DNA from: Lycorma delicatula
Taxonomy: Eukaryota; Arthropoda; Insecta; Hemiptera; Fulgoridae
Direction of reading: 5' to 3'
Assembly (NCBI RefSeq): GCF_047948215.1
Contig: NC_134464.1
Coordinates: 37,519,520 to 37,583,519 of the forward strand
Length of the DNA stretch: 64,000 nucleotides
How positions within the stretch are numbered: the stretch's first letter is position 1; the number at the start of each line of letters is the position of its first letter. Of the stretch, positions 10,917 through 23,530 are shown piece after piece. The translations under genes were made by a program, and so were the position numbers. The notes below the pieces were generated by a model. That model saw only the letters and a list, made by a program, of their open reading frames with translations. It searched no databases and was not told the origin of the DNA.

Positions 10917-12760
10917 CTAATGCGTAAATTTGTTTTTATTTTCAATAATGTTTTTGTCATTATTTTTTATCTGCTGTGGTCGCAATGTTTCATAAAAGCA
11001 ATTTCCATTTAACCACATCAGCATTAGCTGTTTTTTGTTATCTCTATTTTTTAATGTTGTCAAGTTCCTAGAAATATACTGTTCTTTGTCTGCGACCACG
11101 TCATATCCTCTGCTCGTTCGTATTCAACAATTTTTATCTGTCTTACGTAACTCTTTTAATGGTCTGCTTGCTTATAATATTAATTTTCGATATGTTCTTT
11201 CTTACCCAAACTTCCTGTCTATGCTAATTTCTTTGTCTTACCAATACCAGCACACTAGCTCTTGTTGTAAACACACACACTCTCTCGTCGGTTTATTGCC
11301 TTCTTTGTTTCCCCCTCTTCTCATCACGCCATTATTTCTTCTGTCCAGAGTAGACTTTCTTGGTGTGCGGACCATGGACTCAGTCACTTCTTTACTTTGT
11401 ACAGTTGCAATTCAGACCAGGCTTCGATGTTCTCTCTCTCTCGCTTAATGTTAATACTTTCATTGTCTTCGTACTCCCATAAACGTTGTTGTGGTATTTC
11501 TCCGTCTAAATATTCTCTAGTTCTACTCGTCAGCGTTTCATGATTTCACTGATCTCTATGTTCGTTCTTGCCTCGTTTCTTTGTTAAGATAACCTTCAAA
11601 TTCAATATTTTACGTCTCTCTTGAAAGTGCTTCAATCGCTACAAACTGCCAATTCTATCGACGCCGAATCTTCTCGAGCTGCTGATTATATTTTCATCGA
11701 TGCAGAATCTCCAAACTCGTTGCTACATATCTGAGATGCTACGTATTAGTCTACCTCTAAACCACGTCTTACCCCTGTATTCCTGATACACTACTGCGGA
11801 CTACGCCCAGGATTACTGTATGTATTCATTTACCTTCATTCACGAGTTTGTCTCTTGCTAATATTTGTGTGCTACAGGCAAGTTCAATTTTCATTATTTA
11901 TTACGTTCAACAGTAATTTTATCATTAAAATTTGTGGAACATTCAGTTCATCATACCTTATGCCTTTCAAGTTTAGTTTAAAAAACTATTTATTCACTTA
12001 AGTACAGTCACGACAGGTGACTTATATAAGGTTTTGTCATTGTTCAGCTGCAACCTATTTTACGTGCTTTATTATTGCAATTTATTGTCATGGTAATTAA
12101 CTCTATAATTTAATCTTGTAACTTGTTAATCGCCGAGATTAATCCTTTTCTACTCATGAACTGTATCCATAATACTTCTCGTAAATTAACCTAAAGCAAA
12201 TTACTCCTGATGTGCAGTTATGTTTTAGGACTTTGTAATTTTATATTTTCAAGAATGCTTATTTACCAAAATGAACTGTATTTATATGTTATTACTTATT
12301 TTAATGTGATTATATTGTAATTAACTCTTTTTTATACTGAAATTATTGTAATTTATTTTTCTAAGTTAAGGACATCTGTTCATTGCTAATTTTCATATTA
12401 CAATATATGTCAGTAGTGCAACTGTTTTCCAGTTACACTTTTCTATGGATGTTATGTTTTAAGTATCTAATTGAAAATAAGGTATTTTATGTTCTCTTGT
12501 TTTCAGGCTTTGCTAAATTGTGTATTTAAAAAATGTATATTCATGTATTTTCTCTTTTAATATTATTATTACTGATATGCTGATTTCAGTTGATATTTCT
12601 TATGTGAAATTAAGTTATGTTAATTTCATAATTTCTTTTTAGTTTTTAAGGTTATGATTTAACATAAGTTCAGTTGTTTTCTTTCTCATTAAAGTCCAAT
12701 TTCTTTTGGCAAATACGAGCTGTGTGTTTTTGTTAACTTTACCCAACCCTAGTGTAAAAG
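10917..12760. other. Distinct pyrimidine-rich, CpG-containing block
   Basis: The block, and 11090-11830 in particular, differs from its surroundings. It has many CT-rich runs (TCTCTCTCTC near 11435) and frequent CpG dinucleotides (TCGACGCCGAATC, CTACGCCCAGG). Its longest reading frame (11035-11448) has no recognisable domain. It could be a solo LTR, an untranslated region or a decayed retrotransposon. I saw no convincing terminal dinucleotides or flanking duplication. Confidence 0.3.
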
Positions 12761-13053
12761 AGTTGTAAACCATGATCTGATTGATTTGCCTTTCTATTTG
12801 TATGTAATAGAATGTGTTTATTTATACTAAGACAAAGGATTAAATTTTTAGTCTACCTGATTTGTTTTTCATTGTTCAGTATGGTACCACTTGTGTTGGG
12901 TTATGAATTACAATACTGTAATTTTAAGATTTTTTTTCTAAACCTGACACATTAAAACACCTTGAAATATTTTTAACCATCAAAACAGTTTACTTCATGC
13001 CATCAGTTAGGTATACTTTGTATATTTATAATTATCTACAATTTCTCTGACAG

Positions 13054-13077
13054 TCTCAACCAAAGTTTTGGTTGAGA
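13054..13077. repeat. Perfect 11-bp-arm hairpin
   Basis: TCTCAACCAAA at 13054-13064 and its exact complement at 13067-13077 are separated by two bases. Confidence 0.7.
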
Positions 13078-14968
13078 TATTTTGCATTTTTTTTTAACCA
13101 TAACTACATTATGGGATTGCATGTTGGAAAGCAAAATATCTTAATTTGGCTTCCATTTTTGCATACTCCCTCAACATACAGGATTATTTTTCTATTAATT
13201 TTCCTGTTATTTATTTTTTATTTGTTGTACATTTCCATGTTGTAATAATACTACTACATTATTTTGTTACATCAAGGCAGTAATTACACTTTTATCATTC
13301 TTCAGTTGTTTTAATGTATAATTTAAAGAAATAGACTTTAAAATGTCATTTTCAAAAGTAAAGTTATTTACTGGCTCACTTCTCTTTGAATCCTGATCTC
13401 TAGTACTTTTTCAAAGATCTTTGCTGAATATAATAGAATATGACCAGAATATTGTATTGGCATTTAAGTATTTACCTGAGCCAGTTACAATTTCATATAA
13501 AATATATTTGCAACTGGCCAGCTGTAGTTTAATATCAGTGTTATTCCTATGAAGTCTATATACCTAATAGTTTTAATACAGTTCCAATTTTAATAAGCAG
13601 TTTATTGTACCAGGTCATGCATCATTTTGAATGAGCATGCAAATGAGCATCATTTTTCCCCTTCTTACTGCTCATAATATTCTGGTTCTATAATTTAAAT
13701 ATTATCTTCATATATTCTCTATATTTAAATATTATGTTCATAACACAGTCGTCGATTGTTTGTATCGCCTCTTTACATGCAGAAGGATTTTGTTTTGTTT
13801 TCTAGTTTGGGTTGGAATTTTTTTGATTTAATGAAGCAGTAAGTTTTAATTTCATCAACATTAGTGTACTTGGTAAAATGGAATCGTTAGGCTTTTGTAT
13901 ATGTTCAAGCACGCCATGCACCATTCTGTTTCAAATTGTGATCAAAATATATCCTTTAAGTTACTTCCAAATTTTTCATTAAAAAAATTAATTTCTCACC
14001 CTATCACTGCAAAAAAAAAAAAACTGCATTTGTACAACGTACTATACTTTGCTATGGATATCAGTACATAATTATAATGAGTTTTGATAATCAATTTTAT
14101 AATAATTCCTCTTCCAGTCAGCTGGTAATTTTTTCCCTTTACATCCCATTATCTCTTTCAAGACTAAGCTTATGCCCCTGTTTTAATCGTCCATACTGAC
14201 GTTTTTAACTTTTTTAAAAAAATTATACCAAATTTACTTTTTTTTAACCTTTATGTAATATTTTTATATTAAATTAAAGCCCAGAACTTTGTGTTTCTAC
14301 TAAAATAATATTTACTGTGTCTTAGGTTTTATGTTTTTCAAAATTATTTATTGAATGAATGTTTTCCCTAATGTTTATTTTCCATGTTTTCCCTATTTTG
14401 AAAAATGTTTATGTGAACTAGTAAGGAAAAGATTATATTACAAGACTTATATTAATTTAGCTTAACATGTTTATAATGAAGATAAAATTATATAACCAAA
14501 ATTCATATATACAAAAAAGGGTTTTATATGTTAAGCTAGTATTGCTATAAACTGAAATAAGTTTCTTTGAAAACTAATGTTTAGCCGTAGAGATTGATGA
14601 TTTCCCACATAGAGAACATGTTCTCTTAAACAGAACTAACAACTAGTTACACCAATGGAAAGAAAATGAACTGTATTGGTTGATACTAAAGTCAGCAAAC
14701 ATATAGCATATGGGAAAAGATATTTAGAACAATGGAATCCCAGCACTATATCTCATCTGGTTACCGACTGACTGACTAAAAAATCATGCTATTCACATAT
14801 GGCTGTTGACAGGAAATTATAAACAATTTATAGTCTGCTACTGCAGATGTATCACATCTTTTATTTTAATTATCTTTCTTGATAGTCAATAATCTCTTAA
14901 TTTTTTCCTTAAACTTTGTCCTTAGTTCTTCATACACACTAATAAATATTTTAGAAAATACATTATTT

Positions 14969-14972
<4 letters not shown>

Positions 14973-15021
<49 letters not shown>

Positions 15022-15027
15022 CATATA
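14973..15027. repeat. (TA)n microsatellite by an acceptor site
   Basis: About 50 bp of uninterrupted TA, then a CATA-variant tail, ends roughly 30 bp before the splice acceptor at 15056-15057. It is likely length-polymorphic. Confidence 0.9.
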
Positions 15028-15057
15028 TACATCTTTATTTTTTTATTTCATTTTCAG

Positions 15058-15296
15058 AGAGGAGTAGTGGAAGTTGTACACCAAGAAGTACTACTAATAC
15101 TGTTTTCAATGGAGAGAATGAATCATTAACTCCTCCTGGTATGAATACTGAGATAATGTCTACAGCTGCTACAGCTACCCCTACTGCTACTAAAAGTAAT
15201 AATATTGACATCTCATCACCATCACATTTAGCTGCTGCAACTGCAGTAACATCTGTTGTAGTTGAACGTTTACATTTGCCTCTGACAAAAAATGAG
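15058..15296 (+). CDS. Shugoshin-like gene, third visible exon
   Basis: A 239-nt exon, visible residues about 38-117. The acceptor is TTTTCAG (15051-15057) and the donor GTATTT (15297). It completes a codon begun in the previous exon and ends in phase 0. The protein is Ser/Thr/Ala-rich and disordered in character, with SSGSCTPRSTTNT, an Ala/Thr run (STAATATPTATK) and VVVERLHLPLTKNE at the end. There is no folded domain. Several Ser/Thr-Pro sites could be kinase targets, which is inference. Confidence 0.75.
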
Positions 15297-15639
15297 GTAT
15301 TTTTTTTTTATGTATTTGTTTTTTATGTTTAGTTTTTTCCCACCCTTATTTGATCGAAGTGTAACTGCCAATTTCACCAGTGTTCCATAGCTGGTAAATG
15401 AAATCATCTGCAACTGATGTGCATAAGTTAATCAATGTATTTGCCAATCTGTATGAAACTACGCGAAATTAAATTCTCTTCTTTTACATACATCAAAATT
15501 TTTCATTCATTCTTTGTGCTACTTATCATGAACTAAATAATGAATATTGTTTCCAGTGACCAATCAATAGTATTTATTTTCTTTGTTAGGCTAGGTTTGT
15601 GCGATCCCTTTTTTATGTTTTCTTAAAATAGTTATGTTA

Positions 15640-16890
15640 ACATATACAAGTATTTCATGGGGAAACAAATATGCTACTTTTAAATAATAGGTGGATAAAA
15701 AACAAAATAATTTTAATCTTTATTAAAATAGAGAATAATTGTTATTTTTATTCTTCTATAAGCAATTATTTATTGTCCTCTTCAAAGTGCCCCCCCCCCC
15801 CCCCAAAGATATGCAACACAGTTATACCAGCATTTCTTCTAATCCTTGAAACATCTGTGGAAAGCATTTATTAACCTTAAGTTCATTTAGCAATTTTTTC
15901 CCTTATTTCACAAATCGTTTTTTAATGGTCTCAGTGGGAACGACACAAAGTTGCAAGGTGCCACATCTGGAGGAAATGAAGGCTTTGGCATCAATATGGT
16001 TATTATTTTTTGCTAAATAATCGTGAATTAATAAAGTGTTATAGTTAATTATAATAGAATTATGAACCTGCAGCATTATCGTGATGCAAAATCCAATAAT
16101 CGTTGGATCACCTTTATGATCTTTTCTTCAGATTGCCTCATGTAAATGGTATAATAACTGCTAAGTAATGTAATATTGTTTACTGATTGTACAACCTTAT
16201 GGTAAGAATTCATGCAATGTAATTAAAGAAAAAAAGATTTGAGGAGAACCTTAGTATTTGATCGAATTTGAAATGATTTTTTTTGGAAAAAATTATTTCA
16301 TTTGGAATGTCTTTGTTCTTCAGGAAGCTTCCATTGGGATTATTAGACCTTTGTTTCATCATCATAACTGCAGAATCATGTCTCATTACCTGTTATAAAA
16401 TGTTTAAGTAATTCCGAGTCATCAGTGATGTTTTTGTAATGTTGCTTTTGTTGAAAATTCAACAGGTTTTGAATAATTGTTGCTGTTATTCGATTCATAT
16501 CCAAAATATCAGTCAAAATTGTTTCATGTAAGCCATAAGAAATTCCCACCTCTTCAGTAGCTTCTTTAATAGTGATTCAATAATTATTGATCACAATGTC
16601 TTTTATTTTGTTGATATTTTCATCTGTTGTTAATATTTTAATACATTCAACTATTTTGTCATTTACACAGCCTTCTCCTGTTTGAATCGCTCATTAATGC
16701 TTGATGATGATATAGTATCCTTGTCGAAAGCCTTCTGTAACATCTTCATCCCTTCATTACATTTTATTTAATTTGTAACGCAAAATTTAATGCAAGTACT
16801 TTGTTCCTTCATTTTCAAACAAAATAAATCTCCATTCATAATAAAATATATCCTAATTACTTGGCTACCAAATTTGAACTAAGCGTTTAA
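15640..16890 (-). mobile_element. Heavily decayed mariner-type element
   Basis: On the minus strand the right side begins with an N-terminal stretch (MEIYFV near 16840, then GMKMLQKAFDKDTISSSSIN near 16755-16695) typical of mariner helix-turn-helix regions. The left side has PKPSFPPDVAPCNFVSFP near 15985-15935, matching the third catalytic Asp region (here Asn in PCNF). A 15-base C run (15790-15804) lies in the C-terminal part. Many stops and frameshifts are present. Boundaries are estimates because no clear terminal repeats were found. Confidence 0.6.
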
Positions 16891-17989
16891 TATAGCTGAA
16901 AATATTGATGTATATTTTTGTGACCTAGTGCAGTTGCAAGGGAAAACACAGTCATTTGGAAAGACATAGTGCACAGAATTAAAGAATTTTCGTTACTGTT
17001 TTTATCTCATCTTGTAAACTTTATTAAATTTCTAACAAGATTTTTCAAAAAATTAAGCAAAATCTGTAGAAAATTTCAAATTAACAAAACAAATAAATAA
17101 TAAATAACTTTCATTGAAAAGTTAACATAAGAGCTAAGAAGAAATTTTTCTGATACTAAAATAAAAATTGTACTTATTGACATTTTAAATTATTAAAGCA
17201 TCATCCAAGTAATTTTAGCAAATGGTTTTTGCAGATTTTGCAAAATCTATAGAAAAGAGAAGATCCATATGTATAAAATGTTTTATCTTTTGATTTCTCA
17301 TCAATAGAGTGTTCAGATTTTGAAACTCATTTTATGAATTGCATTTATTTTTTTGAAAATCTTTAGTTTGAATCTGTGTTGATATTTTAATAAAATATAT
17401 TTGAAAACTACATATTTAAAAATACTTAAATTGCATCTTTTAACAAGTTAAAATTCATATAAAAAAAATCAATTTTTAAGATTTTTTTTCTAGGAAGTAA
17501 GAAATAACATGATTTTTTCCCTTGTTGAAAGAACTGCTTAGATATTACAAGAAAAAAAATATTTTTCATTCTCCTTTCAGAAATTTCCATTTCAAATATA
17601 TTTTTTTCAAATTCATGTTTTTAACCCTTGATATCTAGAAAAGGGGACCAAAAGAAATGTCAAAATTTAAAATGATGACCTTCATGTAAGGTTAGGCTCT
17701 GAAAGTTTATTGAGACTCCTTGGTGAAATTTCAATTAAAAAAAATAAAACAGTTTAGATTGTCCCAAAAAATGTCAGTTACACTATGCATTGAAGAAGAA
17801 ACATATTTTCTAATTTATAAGTAACATGCAATTTGTAATATTTAATAAATATATATTTTAATACTAAAATGTTATTTATAGATTACCTCATGTAAATATC
17901 TTTCTCTAGATGAATAATTCATTTGCACATCTGAATTTGTGGTATAACAAGCTAATAAAAAACTTCTTAAAATAATTTCTTTAGAAATA

Positions 17990-18502
17990 GCTTCATGAAT
18001 AAAACTTAATGGAATAAATGGACCAACAGTAGAGAAATTATTAATATTCACGTTTACACAATAATAATTTTATTGTTAATCTCAACAATAGTAGCAACTA
18101 CTATAACAATAACATAAAAGAATAAAATATCAAATAACATATTGACAGAGACAAATAACGGAAATAATCTGAACCACAATACTAGCAATTACATTAGTAT
18201 TTATTTCAATTCTATCAATTAAAATTTTATGTATAATAGAAGAAATTATTAATTCATCAGTTACTATTAAAGCAATTTGACATCAATGATGATCCTATGA
18301 ATACTCGACTCAAAAAAAAAATAAATAAATAAATAAATTTAAAAAATAGAATTTGATCATATATAATCAACCGAGAAAAAAAGTCATTTCAATTAATTGA
18401 AGTAGACAATGGAATAAAAGTCCCATTTCTAACTCAACTGCGAATTATTGCTTCATCATCAGATGAAATTCACTCATGAACAATTCCCATAAATATAAAG
18501 TT
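17990..18502 (+). pseudogene. cox2: Nuclear copy of mitochondrial COX2 (NUMT)
   Basis: Read with the invertebrate mitochondrial code (TGA = Trp, ATA = Met), this gives cytochrome c oxidase subunit II segments in order. The first is an N-terminal membrane helix (VYTMMILLLISTMV, about 18050). Next comes MIWTTMLAITLVFISILSIK (second helix, about 18157-18220), then SVTIKAIWHQWWSYEYS (about 18260-18306), and finally LIEVDNGMKVPFLTQLRII with SSSDEIHSWTIP (about 18395-18490). A frameshift near 18150, an A-rich insertion at 18310-18345 and nuclear stops show it is dead. The C-terminal copper site half of COX2 is absent. It lies inside an intron of the shugoshin-like gene. Confidence 0.9.
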
Positions 18503-20496
18503 GTTTCCCATAAGATTGTTTTTTAGGTTGGTTTTTTACATCGTACATTATTATATCCATGATGTAATAGAAAGGTGAGACTGTGAGTAGGTCTTGGCTT
18601 ATGTAAAATGCTACTGAAACAGAAATGTTCTGTCTATTCTAGTATATTTTTATAGGTTGTAACAGATTTTTTTTGATAGTGTAATTTTTAAAAAATTAGT
18701 GTTGATGTTTTGAACACCAACAGGAGGAAAATTTGAGAAATTTAACAAATTATGTAACCTTATGTGTAGATTTTCATAGTCAAATTTTATGTAAAAATCT
18801 GAAGAGATCATGCAACAGATTAATTCAGAATTTACTGATTTCTCTGGAATGACCCAAATCAAATATTACCTAATTCAATTTATCTTATCCAGAACCTAAT
18901 ACAGAGTACAGTATCAAATGAAGTTAACAGTGTCACGGTTATTCTTAACATTCAGAATTCTAGTGATTAATTCTTTTGAATCAACTTTTTTTTAATTATA
19001 ACATAGCATCAATGGGAGTATTATTCAAAACAAATGTGAGTTTGTTAATGTTATTTATTTGAAACATTGATAGATATCATAGATTTGCGTTTTGGTGATT
19101 TGACAATCTTCTTGTGCCATCTACATAATTCTGTTCAATTATTTGAAAGTTGTACCCATAGGAAATTACTCTGACTTCTCTTTGTGCTCTAGTGGTGTTC
19201 TGTGCCCTTTTGAAGTATTATTCAAAATGCCTATGCTGTGCGATTGCATCATTTCTTTGGGCTAACTGTATAATTTAAAGTTTGCCAAGGATTTCCTGAA
19301 TCTGATGTTAACTTTTGATTTATCTTGGTATAATTAGTGAAAGTTCAGATGCATCTATGCATGTTCACAAACAGTAATTTGTAACTTTGCAAATTTGAAC
19401 TTTAATTATGTCTGTTGACAGATACATTTACAACCAGCAGTTTAATTTTTTTTTTCACCTATGCATAGGGTAGGATAAGTCGTCATCATTTAATCATATT
19501 AACAAACAAGAGGAAATGTCACATATACAGTAATACTTTAATAATCTGTATATAGTAAATGAAACTAGTAATAGTCTTCTGAACATTTACTCATCCAGTA
19601 TTAGTAATTTATTGATCCTGTAGTTAGCATTTATTATAAAGCTTTTTTTATGTAATTTTTATTTTAAACTTAAAATCACCCTTAATAGAAATGATACTCT
19701 AAGACATTTTGATAATTTTAAACCTCTATCAGAGGGTTTATTCTCAAAAACCCAGATATTGTGACACTGGCAAACCCATAATATAAAAATGATTTCTATT
19801 AATATTAATTGTTATTAATACATTTTATCAAATTACTTAATTGATTCTGTTGTAAAAAAGAAAAGCTATTAGTGAATTGTTACTAATAAAGTTATGACAT
19901 GTTTGTCTGTAACTTAGATTGTCAATATAATCAGCCATTTGTTTTTAATTTTAAAAATTTATCAAAATTTTATTTAGGTGAATATCCCATTATAGAATTT
20001 GATATAATTTCCCCTCTTAAGTAATATCTCCTCCTTGAAATTGTAAGCTGGATTTAGCAAGTTTATTTCTTCGGTTTTGAATTTTACTAACAGTGATCCT
20101 GAAAATTTAACAAATTCATTTGTAATTTAATAAAATTATCTTTTTCCAATTATTTGTCATTCCCCATATATTAATATACTGAATAATTTGATTTATCAAA
20201 CGTAATTCTAGCTCTATCTATTCATTTTTAGTTTAAAACCTTTAACATACATATATATTACCTGTTCTTTAAATGGCTCAGTAATATGCCAATATTAATT
20301 TAAAAAACAGGAAGGACCATGGCCATTTATTGATCTTTGTGGTACCTATGATTTTATTATTAAGAGAGCACATTTAATATCAGTAGATTTTCCTTCAATT
20401 GTTGACAGATTTCAACAAATTATTCTCAACAGGATTTATATTGTATAAAATTATATGCATTTATTTTTTATTTTTAACAAGATAATTTTTTTTTAG

Positions 20497-21176
20497 GAAA
20501 ATTTAGCAGGTGATAAAAGCGTTAGACTGAGTAATAATAGTCCTCTTTCATCATCATCATCTACTGCATCTTCACCATCTTCAGTATCTAACATTAGTAT
20601 TTTATGTGGAAATGAAAATGACACTAATTGTGACAATAGTAATAAGCGTAAAATCGATAATGATGTAAGTTATTTGAAAAAGAAAAAGTGTGTTTCATCA
20701 GAACATGAAGATCCATTAGAAGGTTGTAGTTGGATGTATCCTGTGTATATTACTAATAACAATAATATTAACAGTAATAATATTAGTAATACAACTAACT
20801 CTATAAGTGAAATTAGTGGTGCATCTGTTAGTGAGTTATCTAGTGTTACTGTAAGAAAAAAAGGTAAATTAATTTCAAACGGCAACAATTGTAACAATTC
20901 CAGTAGTGTAACTTTATCTAATGAAGTTGTTTGTAATAATCATCTCACTGATGAAAGTGATTTAGTCGGTCAGGAGTCTGTTTCATCAAACACATCTGCA
21001 CTACTCCCTAGTGATAATCAGCAAACAGATAATAGTGTTCATACTGATCATGAAGTTTGCAATACAGTTGTAATACAAATACATGATGGAATCCAAAGTA
21101 ATCATGTTGGGAATAGTGATGATAGTGAAACCGTTAATAACGACAATGATGCAATTAACATAGAAGGATCAATTAG
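20497..21176 (+). CDS. Shugoshin-like gene, large fourth visible exon
   Basis: A 680-nt exon, visible residues about 118-344, and the main body of the protein. The acceptor is T-rich with TTTTAG (20491-20496) and the donor GTATGT (21177). It runs 226 codons without a stop and ends two bases into a codon. The sequence is Ser/Asn/Asp-rich: an SSSSTASSPSSVS run, a likely nuclear signal (NKRKIDND, then SYLKKKKC), and an Asn/Ser-rich region (ITNNNNINSNNISNTTNS), then a long acidic Ser/Asp stretch to NIEGSIR. No folded domain is visible. Low-complexity, weakly conserved middles are typical of shugoshins. The antisense reading frame here is a shadow of this exon. Confidence 0.85.
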
Positions 21177-21880
21177 GTATGTATTATATTATTAACTATA
21201 TGTCAATTATATGAATTTGTATAGCCATTAGAATGATATATGTAGTATTAATTGTTACTATACTAGAGTTCAGTTCCTGGTAAGTCTAGAAATTAGAAAA
21301 AATCCATTCACGGTGAATTGTCTAAAGGGTTGGATACCTGTGGTGAGTGAATTTAAGTAATCACTTTGTTTATGGAAATCCAAAATCCTTTTAAATAAAA
21401 AAGGAGAATAAATATTTTACTCGATAGGTATTGATTCTCATTTGTGGACGATTGGAATGAAGTATCATCTGCCATTGCTAAACGTGAGGTATCATTGAAT
21501 TATAATTATATTCAAATAATATGGTGCTGTGACCAAAGAATTTGTTTGAATGGCTACTTGAAATTCTACACCTGCTATTCATTCATTCATGTCTACAAAT
21601 AAAATGCACAATTTATTTTTCAGCCCTTGCAGACATCAATATTATACATTAATATTATGATGAGTTTTGATTTATGTAAACTGTTAATACGTTCTTTTTA
21701 ATTTTATTCCTTAGTACTAATTATGTTATTTCTTGTTGCTTTTTTAGTTTGTCATATTCAGTCGTATATTTTTCACTTTATTTCAGATATATGTAATTTT
21801 TTTCTATAATTTCAAAAACTTCTTAAAAATGTCCTGACTGGAAGTAAATTGCAAAAACAAGAATGATGAAAAAAGTGGTA

Positions 21881-23530
21881 TTAACACTTTGAATCCTAAG
21901 CCATTATACACTACCCGGTACCAGAATCCTGGGCGGTTTAGGTATATTTTGAAAAACTTATTACAACCTGCATTATAAACATAAATTAATAAATTGTACA
22001 TGCTTTGAATCATCACAATCTGTAGTTTAATAATCTAAAAAACAATTTTATTTTCCTTAACAAAAAAGTTACGATAGCTTGAATTTGGTGAAAAAATTGA
22101 CCGAAAAAAATTATAATGTTTATATGATATTTGTTCTCATAATAATATTTTTAAATGTTATAATTATAAGCAGAGGACACAAGTTTGATTTTATTAGTAA
22201 AGAAAAATCACTTCCTAATTAATTAATAGAATATTAGTCAATATAATAAAAAAAAATGTTTGTTTTTTTTTAAGTGTAATTAGCTCTAGGTAGTATGATA
22301 CAGTTTTCAACCCACCGGGTTGGTCTAGTGGTTAACGCATCTTCCCAAATCAGCTGATTTGGAAGTCGAGAGTTACAGCGTTCAAGTCCTAGTAAAGCCA
22401 GCTATTTTTACACGGACTTGAATACTAGATCGTGGTTACCGGTGTGTTCTTTGGTTGTTGAGTTTCAATTAACCACACATCTCAGGTATGGTCGAACTGA
22501 GAATGTACAAGACTACATACACTTCATTCACACTCATACATATCATCCTCATTCATCCTCTGAAGTATTATCTAAACGGTAGTTACCGGAGGCTAAACAG
22601 GAAAAAGAAAGTATGATACAGTTTGAAGCAGTATGGTAAACATAAAACAACCCCACAAAAGGGGCTGATTTTCATCAAACAACCAACCCAGCATCTCATC
22701 TGATTGCTTTGCAGATCCACTATTTCTCTTTCTCCTGGTATTTTTATTGGCCTCATCCTACCCTGATCAGGAAAACTTTGGATAATGTTAGACCTATTAT
22801 CGACACTACCATCACTGTTGAATAAATCTGACCCTATTTCAAAATCTGCATCTTTTTCCTCATTGTCAATTTCTCCTTCGGATCCAGAATTTCAGAATGA
22901 CTTTTGAATTAATATTATCAGCAGAATCTGAATTTGACAGAAGATTGTTTATCAGGTCTATTGTTTTTTTGATTATCTACGCAATAATGTTAACTTATAT
23001 TGCGAAAAATATTTACCTAGATCAAATATATTAAAATAAAACAATAAACGCACCTGGAAAAATCAAAAAACATCAACTACATTAAAAAAAGTAATAGCTC
23101 ATAAAGCACAAAGTAAACAACACTACTGGCATAAAACACAAATATTTTAGAAAACTAACTTACTAAAAATAACAAAAGAACACAGTAATTCTTTCACTAA
23201 TAAAACTTAAAAATATTATATTGATATCTTTATGAAATATCAATATATATTTTATATCAATATCAAAAACACATCAAACATTGCCTCAAACGAAGTAGCC
23301 ATAACCTAGCTTTTCACGTCAAGAAACGCATGCTGAATAAAGTTATGTAGTTTCCAAAATAGTCTAACAGTTCGCAGTAAGAGCTACTTAGAACTGTTCA
23401 AAATGAATTAAAGAATCATTGTATGTATCGTATTCACGAAAATAGCCCGCATGCCGGTTGTAATAGAATTAAATGTAGGCCGCAGGCAGGCTGTACATGG
23501 GCCTCAGTCATCTGACTGCATTAATCTACA
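21881..23530 (-). mobile_element. Possible piggyBac-type remnant
   Basis: TTAACACTTTGAATCC at 21881 looks like a piggyBac-type end next to its TTAA target. On the minus strand, about 22955-22700 gives an acidic peptide in broken frames (SDSDSEVIL, SGSEGEIDNEEKDADFEIG, then FPDQGRMRPIKIPGE), like the acidic N-terminus of piggyBac transposases. No DDE core or Cys-rich tail is visible. The right end is unclear; a TTAA at 23521 is only a candidate. Confidence 0.3.
22307..22609 (+). mobile_element. tRNA-derived SINE, full copy with target duplication
   Basis: A unit of about 303 bp begins CAACCCACCGGGTTGG. It carries RNA polymerase III promoter-like boxes: an A box in TGGTCTAGTGGTTAACGC and a B box around GTTCAAGTCCTA. 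It ends in an A-rich GGAAAAAGAAAG tail. It is flanked by a 15-bp direct repeat AGTATGATACAGTTT at 22292-22306 and 22610-22624, the signature of LINE-driven retroposition. The same family recurs at 49661-49960 (full) and 31420-31580 (5'-truncated). Confidence 0.9.

Larger units (their letters stand above)
7927..15057. other. Intron, about 7.1 kb
   Basis: Bounded by GTAAGT at 7927 and TTTTCAG at 15051-15057. It contains a mariner remnant (9748-10900), a more CpG-rich block (10917-12760), a small perfect hairpin at 13054-13077 and a TA microsatellite close to the acceptor. The stretches 7927-9660 and 12760-14960 show nothing else I can name. Confidence 0.6.
15297..20496. other. Intron, about 5.2 kb
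   Basis: Holds a mariner-type remnant (15640-16890) and a mitochondrial insertion (17990-18502). The stretches 16900-17985 and 18505-20496 are AT-rich with nothing recognised. Confidence 0.6.

Noticed and set aside
11035..11448. 137-codon frame as a gene
   Set aside because: No domain, no plausible splice context, and the composition follows CT-rich simple sequence.
17990..18502. Functional cox2 gene or a mitochondrial contig
   Set aside because: Only part of COX2 is present, frameshifted, with an A-rich insertion, inside nuclear intron sequence.
20670..20897. Antisense frame with a Leu/Ile-rich, membrane-like stretch
   Set aside because: It is the complement of Asn/Ser-rich codons in the fourth visible exon, so the hydrophobic look is a by-product.
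20674..21195. Stand-alone gene starting at ATG 20674
   Set aside because: The frame is open upstream to a splice acceptor at 20496 and crosses a GTATGT donor at 21177, so it is an exon.
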